A DNA stretch of 64,000 nt from Bacteroidales bacterium UBA3143 (GTDB lineage: Bacteria > Bacteroidota > Bacteroidia > Bacteroidales > Dysgonomonadaceae), in the NCBI GenBank assembly GCA_002364735.1, contig DEZB01000030.1:24279-88278 (forward strand), written 5' to 3'. Position numbers and translations under genes: made by a program. Shown in pieces: positions 55,724 through 64,000 of the stretch. How positions within the stretch are numbered: the first letter of the stretch is position 1; every line of letters begins with the position of its first letter. The notes beneath the pieces were generated by a model that was not told the origin of the DNA, did not search any database, and saw only the letters and a program-made list of their open reading frames with translations.

Positions 55724-57919
55724 TTATTGTAAAACCAATCCGATGGTTGTACCCCTTACTATTTTCTTCCCTGGTCCGAATGATTGCGAAACCACCCTGC
55801 CAGCTCCTGTCATGTTGACACGCAATCCAGACTTCTCTAATAAGTATAGTGCATCTCTTGCACCCATTCCTTTAACATTGGGCACTAAGTTGTCAATCAA
55901 TTCCAGTGTTTGTGGATGATAACTGGTGCTGTCGTTCTTTATTTGCACCCACTCTGTTTTTTTGTCGGGTGCTTTTGGGGCGTAGCCCAATTCTTTTAGC
56001 ACCAATTGGTTCTTTGCCCAGAGGCCATTCTTTATTGTGGGAAGCTTTATTAGTGTTGAGTCCAAACGACAGTCCTTCGTTGTTAAGCGTGTGTTCCTAA
56101 CGTAGGTTTGTTCTGCAATATTTTTGAAAACCATACCCGCCATGCCACCGCCCGACGGTATTCCTTTGGGCTTACGTATACCAACGAAGCAAGTATATTT
56201 GGGTTCGTCTGCTGGGAAGTAACCGCAAAAGGAAACAAAGTGTCCGCTGTATCCACCGCCAGAGGCGATTTGTGCTGTGCCGGTCTTACCTGCAATTGGG
56301 AAGTAGTCCGATTTGACAACCTTGGCAGTTCCTCGTTCAATTACTCCTAAAAGCATATCGTGAACCATATCTATTGATTTCTTTGATGCTATGGATGGAT
56401 TTACGACTTCAGGGTCGAAAGTTTTTGTGAGTCTTCCGTCTTTGTAAAGCTCCTTCGCTATAAAAGGTTTGAGCATCTTACCCTTGTTTGCTAATGCATT
56501 GTAAAACATGAGTAGGTAAATAGGTGGCACTTGCGTTTCATATCCAAAAGACATCCATGCCAATGTAGTTTTCGACCAGGGATTTGCTTTGTCATTGGGA
56601 TGACGTATTTGAGATGTGCCTTCAATTCCCTTCAAGGGAACGTCCCACTTCAAACTCTTGGTTAGACCCATCTTGTCTATACGCTCTGTAAACTTTTCGG
56701 GATGATCTTGGTATGCTTTTAAAGCAATTTTTGTCATCACCACGTTGGATGACACTTCCATTCCTTCTTTCACAGTCAAATAACCTCTGTCCTCGCCCCG
56801 TGTCCAATAGTGGTCGCGCACCACTCTGCGATTGTGTGTGTACAATCCGTTGCCTACATGAAATGAATCAGTAGGTGCAATAGCACCTTCCTCAAGTGCT
56901 GCAAGCACAGTCACGGTTTTGAAGGTTGAGCCAGGCTCGTTCATGTACGAAAACACATTGGGATTACCCTCTGCATACACTCCTGTGCGTATTCTATCTA
57001 AGTTGACAATGCCTTTTATTTCGCCTGTCTTCACTTCCATTATCACGGCACAGCCAGACTCTGCATCTATCTCAATAAGCTTGTTGCGAAGGGCTCTTTC
57101 GGATATATCTTGAATGTCTGCGTCAAGGGTGGTGACAATATCGTAGCCATCCTCTGCTGGAATCTCTACAACATCCATCCATTTGCCTTGAATTTTCTGA
57201 CGGTTCTTCACTCCAGGTACTCCACGCAGTAGCGAATCGAACTTCAACTCCAGACCACTGGCGCCGCCCATACTCATGTCTTTGTATATGCTCCCAACTG
57301 TGCGGGTAGCCAATGAACCGAAAGGTTTTTTGCGGGAGTTTTTCTCTTCGGCTATCATACCGCTTCGGTTAGATCGTTGATTGAGAAACGGAAGTTTCCT
57401 TATTTCTTTGAGTTCTACATAGGAGATATCGCGTTTTACTAATCGTACATAGCGTGTGCGTATCTTGACTTTCTTGTCAATGCCTTTTGCTTTGTTAGCT
57501 GCTATTTGTTGTGCTTCGTTCTCCTTTTGTTTGTAACCGTTTAGTAGTATTGAGCGATATTGACCAGCAGTTCTGTCTCGAAACATATCATCCAAGCCTT
57601 TGGATAATGCTTCAGTATACTTCACCAATGTGTCTTTCTTCAAACCATCTGCCCAAAAGTCAATATAGATACCATAAAGTGGTTCACTTGAAGCAAGAAG
57701 CTTGCCATCATGAGTGAAAATATTTCCACGATTAGGTAAAATAACCCTGTCTCGTATTACAGTTTCTTTCTCTCCCACTTCGCGCCATTTTTTACCCTCG
57801 GGGGTAAAAACAATTTTGGCTGCCCATGCAACAATGAAAACTGCAACGACCAGCATTACGGCCACAACCAAAGCGTAGCGGGTTAGAATCTTCTTTTTCT
57901 TGTCTATATTTTTAGGCAT
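55724..57919 (-). CDS. ftsI: Septal peptidoglycan transpeptidase FtsI (PBP3) with PASTA domain
   Basis: Class B penicillin-binding protein crosslinking septal peptidoglycan. Length 731 aa. One transmembrane anchor lies near residues 14-36. The pedestal domain is followed by the transpeptidase domain with SxxK at Ser331-Lys334 (GSTFK), SSN at 389-391 and KTG at 544-546. A C-terminal PASTA domain (about 672-731; VPNVKGMGARDALYLLEKSG) is unlike E. coli PBP3 but usual in Bacteroidota. It is 13 bp downstream of the ftsL-like gene. Confidence 0.95.
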   Translation of the reverse strand: MPKNIDKKKKILTRYALVVAVMLVVAVFIVAWAAKIVFTPEGKKWREVGEKETVIRDRVILPNRGNIFTHDGKLLASSEPLYGIYIDFWADGLKKDTLVKYTEALSKGLDDMFRDRTAGQYRSILLNGYKQKENEAQQIAANKAKGIDKKVKIRTRYVRLVKRDISYVELKEIRKLPFLNQRSNRSGMIAEEKNSRKKPFGSLATRTVGSIYKDMSMGGASGLELKFDSLLRGVPGVKNRQKIQGKWMDVVEIPAEDGYDIVTTLDADIQDISERALRNKLIEIDAESGCAVIMEVKTGEIKGIVNLDRIRTGVYAEGNPNVFSYMNEPGSTFKTVTVLAALEEGAIAPTDSFHVGNGLYTHNRRVVRDHYWTRGEDRGYLTVKEGMEVSSNVVMTKIALKAYQDHPEKFTERIDKMGLTKSLKWDVPLKGIEGTSQIRHPNDKANPWSKTTLAWMSFGYETQVPPIYLLMFYNALANKGKMLKPFIAKELYKDGRLTKTFDPEVVNPSIASKKSIDMVHDMLLGVIERGTAKVVKSDYFPIAGKTGTAQIASGGGYSGHFVSFCGYFPADEPKYTCFVGIRKPKGIPSGGGMAGMVFKNIAEQTYVRNTRLTTKDCRLDSTLIKLPTIKNGLWAKNQLVLKELGYAPKAPDKKTEWVQIKNDSTSYHPQTLELIDNLVPNVKGMGARDALYLLEKSGLRVNMTGAGRVVSQSFGPGKKIVRGTTIGLVLQ

Positions 57920-57932
57920 AATATCTTCCTCC

Positions 57933-58259
57933 TCACTTTTTAATGTAATAAATGGGTTCGTTAGATATCTTAATCTCTAAACCATATTGAAAAATAAGTT
58001 TTTCTATCTCTGTTTGTCTGCTTGATTCGGTAAGTGTTGAAGAAATTGTAAGTGACTCGTATTTGGCATCTTTCAATTCGCGTTGCAGCTTCTCAATCTC
58101 AGACATTTTTTGCAGATAGGTATAACGGTGGCTGATGAAAACAAAAATTATAATGAGCAATACAACAAAAAAACGCATGTTGCTGATGATGAAATTCTCT
58201 GTGAGAATGTCTCCACCAAACACACGTACAAATGATTTTCTTATTTTGCCGAATTTCAT
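57933..58259 (-). CDS. ftsL: FtsL-like cell division protein
   Basis: 108-aa bitopic membrane protein. A short basic cytoplasmic N-terminus is followed by a transmembrane helix near residues 29-46 (FFVVLLIIIFVFISHRYTYL) and a coiled coil (KMSEIEKLQRELKDAKYES). This is the FtsL layout and position, between rsmH and ftsI. Sequence similarity within FtsL is low, so the call rests on size, topology and synteny. It is the partner of FtsQ and FtsB in the divisome. Confidence 0.82.
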   Translation of the reverse strand: MKFGKIRKSFVRVFGGDILTENFIISNMRFFVVLLIIIFVFISHRYTYLQKMSEIEKLQRELKDAKYESLTISSTLTESSRQTEIEKLIFQYGLEIKISNEPIYYIKK

Positions 58260-58264
58260 AACGT

Positions 58265-59167
58265 TTATATTTTCTCTGCAACCCTTAGCTTAGCACTTCG
58301 GGATCGAGGGTTTCTTCTTTGTTCTTCTTCTGTAGGAATAATCACTTTTCGGTTGATAATCTTTAGGTCTGTTATTGGATTCCCGTAGAAATCCTTTTCA
58401 ATCTTACCTTCCAAGTTCCCAGAACGGAAAAAGTTTTTTACCATTCTGTCTTCTAAGGAGTGATAGGATATGATACATATTCGACCACCAACCGAAAGAT
58501 GCTCAACCGACTGTTGCAACATCTCTGACAATGCGTCTAACTCTTTATTCACCTCAATTCGCAATGCCTGAAAGGCCTGCGCCAATACTTTCTTCTCTTT
58601 GTCACGTTGCGTATAACGATCCATTATTTGCAGAAACTCATTTACTGTTTCAATTGGTTGTTTTTGTCTTGCAAAAACTATTGAAGAAGCAATCTTTCGT
58701 GAAGTACGCAACTCGCCATACAAATAAAATATGCGCGCAAGTTGTTGTTCGTCATAATTATTAAGAATATCAGCAGCAGTTTGTTTGGCTTTTCTATTCA
58801 TACGCATGTCAAGCTGGCTATCATATCGGAAAGAGAAACCTCTCTCCTCATCATCAAAGTGATGAGATGAAACTCCCAAATCACCCAACACTCCATCTAT
58901 CTTTTCCACCTGATAATATTTGAGGAAATTCTTCAAGTACCTGAAATTGCTACGCACAAAAGTGAATCGATCGTCATCCAACACATTATCATAAGCCTGT
59001 TCATCTTGATCAAAACCAAACAATCGACCTTTCTTGTCTAATCGCGCCAAAATTTCACGTGAGTGACCTCCACCGCCAAATGTAGTATCTACATATACAC
59101 CATCTGGTTGAATATTTAATCCATCAATTGTTTCTTTCAACAAAGCTGGCACATGATAATCCGTCAT
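58265..59167 (-). CDS. rsmH: 16S rRNA (cytosine-1402-N4)-methyltransferase RsmH
   Basis: SAM-dependent methyltransferase (formerly MraW) modifying C1402 of 16S rRNA. Length 300 aa. Seen: HVPALLKETIDGL at the start, the SAM loop YVDTTFGGGGHSREIL, GVLGDLGVSSHHFDDEERGF, and the C-terminal ISYHSLEDRMVKNFFR with RRNPRSRSAKLRVAEK. It lies 19 bp after mraZ and 5 bp before the ftsL-like gene. Confidence 0.96.
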   Translation of the reverse strand: MTDYHVPALLKETIDGLNIQPDGVYVDTTFGGGGHSREILARLDKKGRLFGFDQDEQAYDNVLDDDRFTFVRSNFRYLKNFLKYYQVEKIDGVLGDLGVSSHHFDDEERGFSFRYDSQLDMRMNRKAKQTAADILNNYDEQQLARIFYLYGELRTSRKIASSIVFARQKQPIETVNEFLQIMDRYTQRDKEKKVLAQAFQALRIEVNKELDALSEMLQQSVEHLSVGGRICIISYHSLEDRMVKNFFRSGNLEGKIEKDFYGNPITDLKIINRKVIIPTEEEQRRNPRSRSAKLRVAEKI

Positions 59168-59186
59168 AACAGGTATAGTAAAAAGA

Positions 59187-59630
59187 TTATTCCATTAATT
59201 TCTCTATCTCATTGGCAAAGTCTTCAGGCACCATAAGTGGTTTTTCCAACTTTTCCTTCGCCCATATTTCAATCGTGTTATCAACTCCCAGGAATCGAAC
59301 ATGATTATCGATATCCACCAGTTGCAAATAACGTTTTGATATAAGAATCCTACCACTTGCATCCATTTCAATACGCTCTGCATCCAAAACAAACTGACGA
59401 AAAACCTGTTGTTGTGTTTTGTTCCACTTGTTTAGCTTACCCCGCAATGCTTCAATCTCTCTTTCCCAAACTGAACCAGGATAAAGCACCAAGCAGTCTT
59501 GAAAAATGTCTTTACGCAGTACAAGCCATGTCTCATTTTGAGCTTGCAAGTGTTTCCGAAATACTGCAGGAACAAAAATGCGTCCTTTTGCATCGGCTTT
59601 TGCTTCAAAATTTCCTAAAAACTGACTCAT
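59187..59630 (-). CDS. mraZ: Transcriptional regulator MraZ
   Basis: DNA-binding repressor of the dcw cluster that forms oligomeric rings. Length 147 aa from MSQFLGNFEAKAD (59630); a longer frame from 59711 would add residues unlike the family and run over the promoter. Two SpoVT/AbrB-like half-domains carry the DxxxR signature: ADAKGRIFVPAVFR and EMDASGRILISKRY. It is the first gene of the cluster. Three putative MraZ boxes lie 57-81 bp upstream of its start. Confidence 0.94.
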   Translation of the reverse strand: MSQFLGNFEAKADAKGRIFVPAVFRKHLQAQNETWLVLRKDIFQDCLVLYPGSVWEREIEALRGKLNKWNKTQQQVFRQFVLDAERIEMDASGRILISKRYLQLVDIDNHVRFLGVDNTIEIWAKEKLEKPLMVPEDFANEIEKLME

Positions 59631-59678
59631 TACACAAAATAATTGAATAGATAATATTGATATGTGGTGTAAAATTAC

Positions 59679-59708
59679 TAAAAGTATCCACTTTCCCCCA
59701 CATTTCAA
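59679..59708 (-). promoter_or_regulatory. Promoter of mraZ and the dcw cluster
   Basis: On the minus strand TTG (59706-59708), then exactly 19 bp, then TACTTTTA (59679-59686), one base away from TAnnTTTG. The leader is about 45 nt. The spacer is occupied by MraZ boxes. Confidence 0.55.
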
Positions 59709-59711
59709 CAC
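59687..59711 (-). promoter_or_regulatory. Three MraZ boxes at 10-bp spacing
   Basis: On the minus strand GTGTT (59711-59707), GTGGG (59701-59697) and GTGGA (59691-59687) are direct repeats exactly 10 bp apart. This is the arrangement bound by MraZ in E. coli (TGGGN repeats with 5-bp gaps). They fill the spacer between the -33 and -7 elements, so MraZ binding should block RNA polymerase. Confidence 0.7.
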
Positions 59712-59885
59712 TTTATTTCAGAAAAAGTTATCAACAATCGCATATTTATAGTACAAATCTCACAATGACTATGTTAAATATTCAATTTAGTTTGTTAAAC
59801 TGAAGAAAAAGTACTCTTGTCTTATTCTTCACTCATAAAATATAGTAAAACCAAACGATTTTTATATCAATACATGAGAGTTTAG

Positions 59886-59893
59886 TATATTTG
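59886..59893 (+). promoter_or_regulatory. Putative -7 element for glsA-glsB
   Basis: TATATTTG lies only 9 bp before the first possible ATG (59903) of glsA. If active, transcription would start near 59898-59900. That makes the first ATG almost leaderless and favours the in-frame ATG at 59954. Confidence 0.4.
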
Positions 59894-59902
59894 TATGCTT
59901 AA

Positions 59903-60790
59903 ATGATAAAAACTACTTTGAACAGAGAAACAAAAACTATATCAGAGACTAAAATGGTAACCAAAGACTCCAAGCTCCCTAAAAAGCTGGATATTGATGC
60001 TGTGCTAAAAGCTAAAGCAAAAAGCAACTACAATAAAATCCCAAAAGTAGCAATAAACTATCTCAAACGGAAGGTTCATCAAGATGAATTAAATTATATT
60101 ATTGAAACTAATCAGGACAAATACGGCACCGATTTTATGAAAGCATGCGTTGATTACTTCAACTTAACTTTGCATATAAAAGGTGAAGAAAACATTCCTG
60201 AAAATGGAAAGTTTATTTTTGCGAGCAATCATCCGTTAGGAGGTTTGGATGGCATTTGTTTGGCAGCTGTATTGGGCGAAAAGTACAATAAACAAATAAA
60301 GTATCTTGTAAACGACATTCTTTTAAATATAGAAAACTTAGAGTCTATATTTGTTCCCGTGAACAAGCATGGCTCGCAAGCAAAAGATTCGGTGAAAGCT
60401 ATAAATGATGCTTATGAATCCGACAATCAAATTATAACTTTCCCCGCAGGATTATGCTCTCGCAAGCAAAATGGACAAATAATGGATTTGCAATGGGCTA
60501 AAAGTTTTGTTGTAAAGGCAAGGGAATATAAAAGAGATATTATACCTGTTCATTTTGAAGGAAGAAACTCTAATTTTTTTTACAATTTATCAAACCTCAG
60601 AAAAAAACTGGGGGTTCGCCTCAATTTAGAAATGCTTTATTTAGCAGATGAAATGATGAAAAAGAAAAATGATGAATTTACTATTACTTTTGGGAAACCA
60701 ATACCATGGGAGTCATTGGATAAATCAAGAACTCCAATACAATGGGCACAAAATATTAAAGAATTTGTCTATAAATTAAAACGGAGTTGA
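59903..60790 (+). CDS. glsA: GlsA-like O-acyltransferase (glycine lipid synthesis)
   Basis: Membrane-associated acyltransferase of the PlsC type, up to 295 aa. In Bacteroides the pair GlsB/GlsA makes N-acyl-glycine and then adds a second, ester-linked acyl chain; this would be the second step. Seen: FIFASNHPLGGLDGICLAAV, in which His and Asp are six positions apart, one more than in the usual HX4D box, and ITFPAGLCSRKQNGQIMDLQ followed by VHFEGRNSNFF. ATG 59954 (MVTKDSKLPKK, 278 aa) is a likely alternative start, given the promoter position. It is followed directly by glsB. Confidence 0.8.
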   Translation: MIKTTLNRETKTISETKMVTKDSKLPKKLDIDAVLKAKAKSNYNKIPKVAINYLKRKVHQDELNYIIETNQDKYGTDFMKACVDYFNLTLHIKGEENIPENGKFIFASNHPLGGLDGICLAAVLGEKYNKQIKYLVNDILLNIENLESIFVPVNKHGSQAKDSVKAINDAYESDNQIITFPAGLCSRKQNGQIMDLQWAKSFVVKAREYKRDIIPVHFEGRNSNFFYNLSNLRKKLGVRLNLEMLYLADEMMKKKNDEFTITFGKPIPWESLDKSRTPIQWAQNIKEFVYKLKRS

Positions 60791-60796
60791 AAGGAG
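60791..60796 (+). promoter_or_regulatory. Perfect Shine-Dalgarno before glsB
   Basis: AAGGAG ends 5 bp before ATG 60802 and begins right after the glsA stop codon. Such a match is rare in this phylum. It decides the glsB start in favour of 60802 over the in-frame TTG at 60787. Confidence 0.7.
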
Positions 60797-60801
60797 ATAT
60801 T

Positions 60802-61806
60802 ATGAAAAGAATTATTGATCCAATTGATAAAGATTTAATCAAAAGTGAACTAACTAAAGATAAATTAATGCGATCCACCAATAAAGCTAACAATGAGCTT
60901 TATATATTTACGCATCACGATTCTCCTAATCTTATGTTGGAAATTGGTCGACTAAGAGAAATCGCATTCCGATACTATGGAGGAGGTACAGGTAAAGAAG
61001 CAGATATTGACAAATATGATATCATGGACAATCCCTACCGCCAACTTATTGTGTGGGATCCAGAACAAGAAGAGATATTAGGAGGTTATAGATTTCTTAG
61101 TGGCTCTGATGTAGAATTAGATGAAAATGGAAAACCTATATTAGCAACTGCACACCTTTTAAATTTCTCAGATAAGTTTGTAAAAGAATACTTACCTTAC
61201 ACTGTAGAGTTAGGGAGATCATTTGTTTCACTTGAGTATCAATCAACTATTAGAAGTCGCAAAGGTATTTTCGCATTAGATAACTTGTGGGATGGATTAG
61301 GAGCTTTATCTGTAATAGACCCAACCATTAAATACTTTTTTGGTAAAGTAACCATGTATGGTACATACAATAAAGATGCTCGTAATATGATTCTTTATTT
61401 CATGCAAAAGCATTTTCCTGATAAAGATAACTTGATGAGACCTATTGTTCCTTTAGAAACAAATACTGATATAAATAAAATGCAAGATTTGTTTTGCGGC
61501 AAAAATTTTAAAGAAGACTATAAAATACTTAATCGTGAAGTACGTGCACTTAAACTTAATATCCCTCCATTAATTAATGCCTACATGAGCCTTTCTCCTA
61601 CAATGCGTGTTTTTGGTACTTCAATAAATGATGAGTTTGGTAATGTAGAAGAAACTGGAATATTAATTGAAGAAGATCAAATTTTAGAGGATAAACGGAT
61701 ACGTCACATTGAATCTTATTTAAAAAACTTACCAACAAAAAGATTGATGAACCACTTAGGTAATATTATAAAGGGTAATATTAGAAAAAACAAGAGTAGC
61801 TTTTAA
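60802..61806 (+). CDS. glsB: GlsB-like N-acyltransferase (GNAT, OlsB-related)
   Basis: Predicted acyl-ACP:glycine N-acyltransferase, first step of glycine lipid synthesis, 334 aa from ATG 60802. OlsB/hemolysin-type GNAT features: IGRLREIAFRYYGGGTGKEA with DIDKYD, QLIVWDPEQEEILGGYRFLSG, and VELGRSFVSLEYQS (the acceptor region). The C-terminal part includes YMSLSPTMRVFGTSINDEFG, typical of the family. It follows glsA by 11 bp. Glycine lipids matter for stress tolerance and gut fitness in Bacteroides; here the role is inferred from homology. Confidence 0.82.
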   Translation: MKRIIDPIDKDLIKSELTKDKLMRSTNKANNELYIFTHHDSPNLMLEIGRLREIAFRYYGGGTGKEADIDKYDIMDNPYRQLIVWDPEQEEILGGYRFLSGSDVELDENGKPILATAHLLNFSDKFVKEYLPYTVELGRSFVSLEYQSTIRSRKGIFALDNLWDGLGALSVIDPTIKYFFGKVTMYGTYNKDARNMILYFMQKHFPDKDNLMRPIVPLETNTDINKMQDLFCGKNFKEDYKILNREVRALKLNIPPLINAYMSLSPTMRVFGTSINDEFGNVEETGILIEEDQILEDKRIRHIESYLKNLPTKRLMNHLGNIIKGNIRKNKSSF

Positions 61807-62070
61807 TTCCTTTATTTATGAAGATGCGATTTCCACGAAAACTGAAAATAACCTTTTAATAAAATAGCAGACCTGAACATATAATTTTGATAGATGTTAT
61901 TAGTTTGATACATGCGTTAATTCATGTTTCATAAACAAACGATTAAATTTAGCTAATTTAAAGAATATTCTTCCAGTGCCTGATATTTTTCAATCAAATA
62001 CTTTAGAAAAAGTAAATATTTATCAAATCTTTTTCCCATATTCGAACTTTCTATTTTTAAAACAAATACA
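61807..62070. other. Intergenic region before the GH20 gene
   Basis: AT-rich, 264 bp. No complete promoter pair and no hairpin with a U-tract was found. A 61-codon minus-strand frame overlaps the GH20 start and has no family character. Confidence 0.35.
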
Positions 62071-63672
62071 ATGAAATCAAAAACAATTCTTTTAGCAATT
62101 ATGCTTTTATTTTTTTTGGCATGCAAGGAGTCTCCCATTGTAGATTATCAAATTATTCCTCACCCAAATTCAATAATTTATACAAACGGTTCATTTAGTC
62201 TTACTAAAGAAATCAAAATATTTTTTACTGATGAATTAGAATCAGAAGCAAGCTTAATGAAAGAGTATTTTAAATCAGACTTTGGAATAAACTTCGTAGA
62301 TGTTGATGATGAAAAGAGAGCTGATATAATACTTGAAATAAACAATCAATATAATTCTGAAAAAACAGAAGGTTATAAACTTTATGTTGGAAATACCAAT
62401 ATTATTATCAGCTCTATATCTCGTGCAGGAGTGCTTAATGGAATGCAGTCATTACGTCAAATTGTTCGAGCTAATGAAGATAAGTTTATTGTTCAACAAG
62501 GAGAAATCAATGATTACCCTGCTTTTTCATGGCGGGCGTTTATGTTAGATGAGGGAAGGCACTTTAAGGGAAAAGAAGTTGTAAAGAATCTGTTAGACGA
62601 AATGTCATTGCTTAAGATGAATGTTTTTCATTGGCACTTAACTGAAGATCAAGGCTGGAGAATAGAGATAAAAAAATATCCAAAACTAACGGAAGTGGGA
62701 TCGTACCGGGATTCAACAGAAATAAATCATTTCCATAGTGAGGTATTTGATGGTGAACCACACAGCGGATTCTACACCCAAGAAGAAATAAAAGAAATTG
62801 TGGATTATGCGAGAAAACTTCACATTAACGTTGTACCAGAGATAGAAATGCCTGGACATTCAAGTGCTGCCATTGCAGCATATCCATGGCTTGGAGTTTC
62901 AGGAAAACAAATATCTGTCCCTACAAGATTTGGAGTTCAATATGACACATATAATGTTACCGATCAAAGAGTCTTAGATTTTTTCAATGATATATTTGAC
63001 GAGATTATCGAACTCTTCCCTTCTCAAGTAATCCATATTGGTGGAGACGAAATACGTTACGATCAATGGAACAACTCTAAAAGAGTACAATATTATATGT
63101 ATAAAAATGGACTTAAAACACCAGCAGAATTACAAGTATATTTTACTAACAATATATCTACCCTCTTAAAAAGCAAAGGTAAAAGAATGATGGGCTGGAA
63201 TGAAATTACTGGTGCACGACTGCACAACTATCAAACGGATGAAGACACACCGGAAAGTAGTCAACAACTTGCCGACAGCACTATCGTCCATTTCTGGAAA
63301 GGAGACTCTGCTTTAATTGTAAACACTATAAAAAATGGATATGATGTTGTAAATTCATTTCACGAATATACTTATTTAGACTACAACTACGAATCAATAC
63401 CGTTATCAAAAGCATATTCATTTAACCCTATTCCTGATGGATTGCCAATCAACTTGGAAGATAAAGTGTTGGGGTTAGGTTGTCAAATGTGGGGAGAGTT
63501 TATACCAACAGTTGAGAGTATGCAAACAAAAGTATTTCCACGTATAGCAGCTTATGCAGAATCAGGATGGACTTTACCAAACAATAAGAATTACGATGGC
63601 TTCTTAGAATCTCTAAATTTTTATTTGAAAAGATGGGACAAAAAAGGGATTGCTTATGGACCTTTAAAGTAA
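62071..63672 (+). CDS. GH20 beta-N-acetylhexosaminidase, lipoprotein
   Basis: Releases terminal GlcNAc or GalNAc from glycans. Lipoprotein signal ending at FLAC (Cys18). A GH20b N-terminal domain (about 25-145) is followed by the catalytic barrel. The catalytic pair is Asp326-Glu327 in HIGGDEIRYDQW; other blocks are AFMLDEGRHFKG, NVFHWHLTEDQGWRIEIKKY and VVPEIEMPGHSSAAIAAYP. Length 533 aa, complete. It is likely surface-exposed and used for glycan or chitin-fragment foraging. No SusC/D genes lie in the window. Confidence 0.93.
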   Translation: MKSKTILLAIMLLFFLACKESPIVDYQIIPHPNSIIYTNGSFSLTKEIKIFFTDELESEASLMKEYFKSDFGINFVDVDDEKRADIILEINNQYNSEKTEGYKLYVGNTNIIISSISRAGVLNGMQSLRQIVRANEDKFIVQQGEINDYPAFSWRAFMLDEGRHFKGKEVVKNLLDEMSLLKMNVFHWHLTEDQGWRIEIKKYPKLTEVGSYRDSTEINHFHSEVFDGEPHSGFYTQEEIKEIVDYARKLHINVVPEIEMPGHSSAAIAAYPWLGVSGKQISVPTRFGVQYDTYNVTDQRVLDFFNDIFDEIIELFPSQVIHIGGDEIRYDQWNNSKRVQYYMYKNGLKTPAELQVYFTNNISTLLKSKGKRMMGWNEITGARLHNYQTDEDTPESSQQLADSTIVHFWKGDSALIVNTIKNGYDVVNSFHEYTYLDYNYESIPLSKAYSFNPIPDGLPINLEDKVLGLGCQMWGEFIPTVESMQTKVFPRIAAYAESGWTLPNNKNYDGFLESLNFYLKRWDKKGIAYGPLK

Positions 63673-64000
63673 GTATTAAAAATATTGGTCTTGGCTTCCT
63701 ATTTGATATTTCTTTTCACTTAGTTGGTTTAATTCCTGCCATTTATTTTAAAAAGTTCAATTTTTGATGTTGACAATCTATTATCATCTTTTGATTCCTC
63801 AAAATTAAAAACAGCGAGCTATTATTTACAAATTAGTCATTGTGGAAATGGAAAATTGTGTGGAGTATCAGATAAAACTATCTATTCTTAGCAAGAAATA
63901 ATACATCCATCTCAAATGTCATAAAACAATGTTATAATATCATTTATAATAGCCCTATTAATTAAAACATCATTATTTTTCCTGACTTCGACACGCATCA
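63673..64000. other. AT-rich tail of the window, nothing convincing
   Basis: 328 bp after the GH20 gene with frequent stop codons in all frames. I see no hairpin with a U-tract, promoter pair or gene start. Confidence 0.4.

Overview
The window looks like chromosomal DNA from a member of the Bacteroidales (phylum Bacteroidota), possibly a Paludibacter- or Dysgonomonas-like lineage. The reasons are AT-rich sequence, promoters of the form TTG-N19-22-TAnnTTTG, almost no Shine-Dalgarno sequences, and family-specific genes: DUF4271, DUF6261, S23-type four-helix-bundle protein, the glycine-lipid pair glsA/glsB, GH92, CE15, and a dcw cluster in Bacteroidota order. I see no rRNA, tRNA, CRISPR array, intact insertion sequence or prophage.

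Layout. 1-7.6 kb: housekeeping genes on the minus strand (tetR-fabG, rnpA-yidD-tatD, DUF4271-hemD, a LOG-family gene, metK with a possible SAM-II-like leader). 7.8-11.8 kb: NlpC/P60-LysM lipoprotein, PLP-binding YggS-type protein, prfB with a +1 programmed frameshift, and an N-carbamoylputrescine amidase. 12-16 kb: a citrate synthase gene between two unrelated isocitrate dehydrogenases, one carrying NAD-type and the other NADP-type cofactor residues. 16.4-31.2 kb: transport and polysaccharide genes (OPT transporter, GH92 lipoprotein, EamA and MATE exporters, topoisomerase IB, CE7 and CE15 esterases, NhaC antiporter). 31.5-40.2 kb: a tight three-gene minus-strand unit made of a 696-aa orphan protein, a 290-aa orphan protein and a 1906-aa Rhs protein with a 322-aa variable tip. 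41-59.7 kb: the complete dcw division and cell-wall cluster on the minus strand (mraZ-rsmH-ftsL-ftsI-murE-mraY-murD-ftsW-murG-murC-ftsQ-ftsA-ftsZ-yqeY). It is interrupted by a REP-like element, a four-helix-bundle gene with a collapsed duplicate, and a DUF6261 gene. 59.9-63.7 kb: glsA-glsB and a GH20 lipoprotein.

The most unusual signals are four. (1) At least five intergenic arrays with a 41-42 bp period, some of which clearly share sequence and have alternative palindromic cores; three of the five lie between converging genes. (2) The Rhs triad, which has two orphan partners and no visible immunity gene. (3) A heptanucleotide (G-rich) repeat tract inside the 5' end of ftsW, whose start codon lies in a 125-bp duplicated segment tied to the four-helix-bundle gene. 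(4) Three putative MraZ boxes at exact 10-bp spacing, filling the spacer of the mraZ promoter.

All functional calls come from reading motifs by eye. No database search was run.
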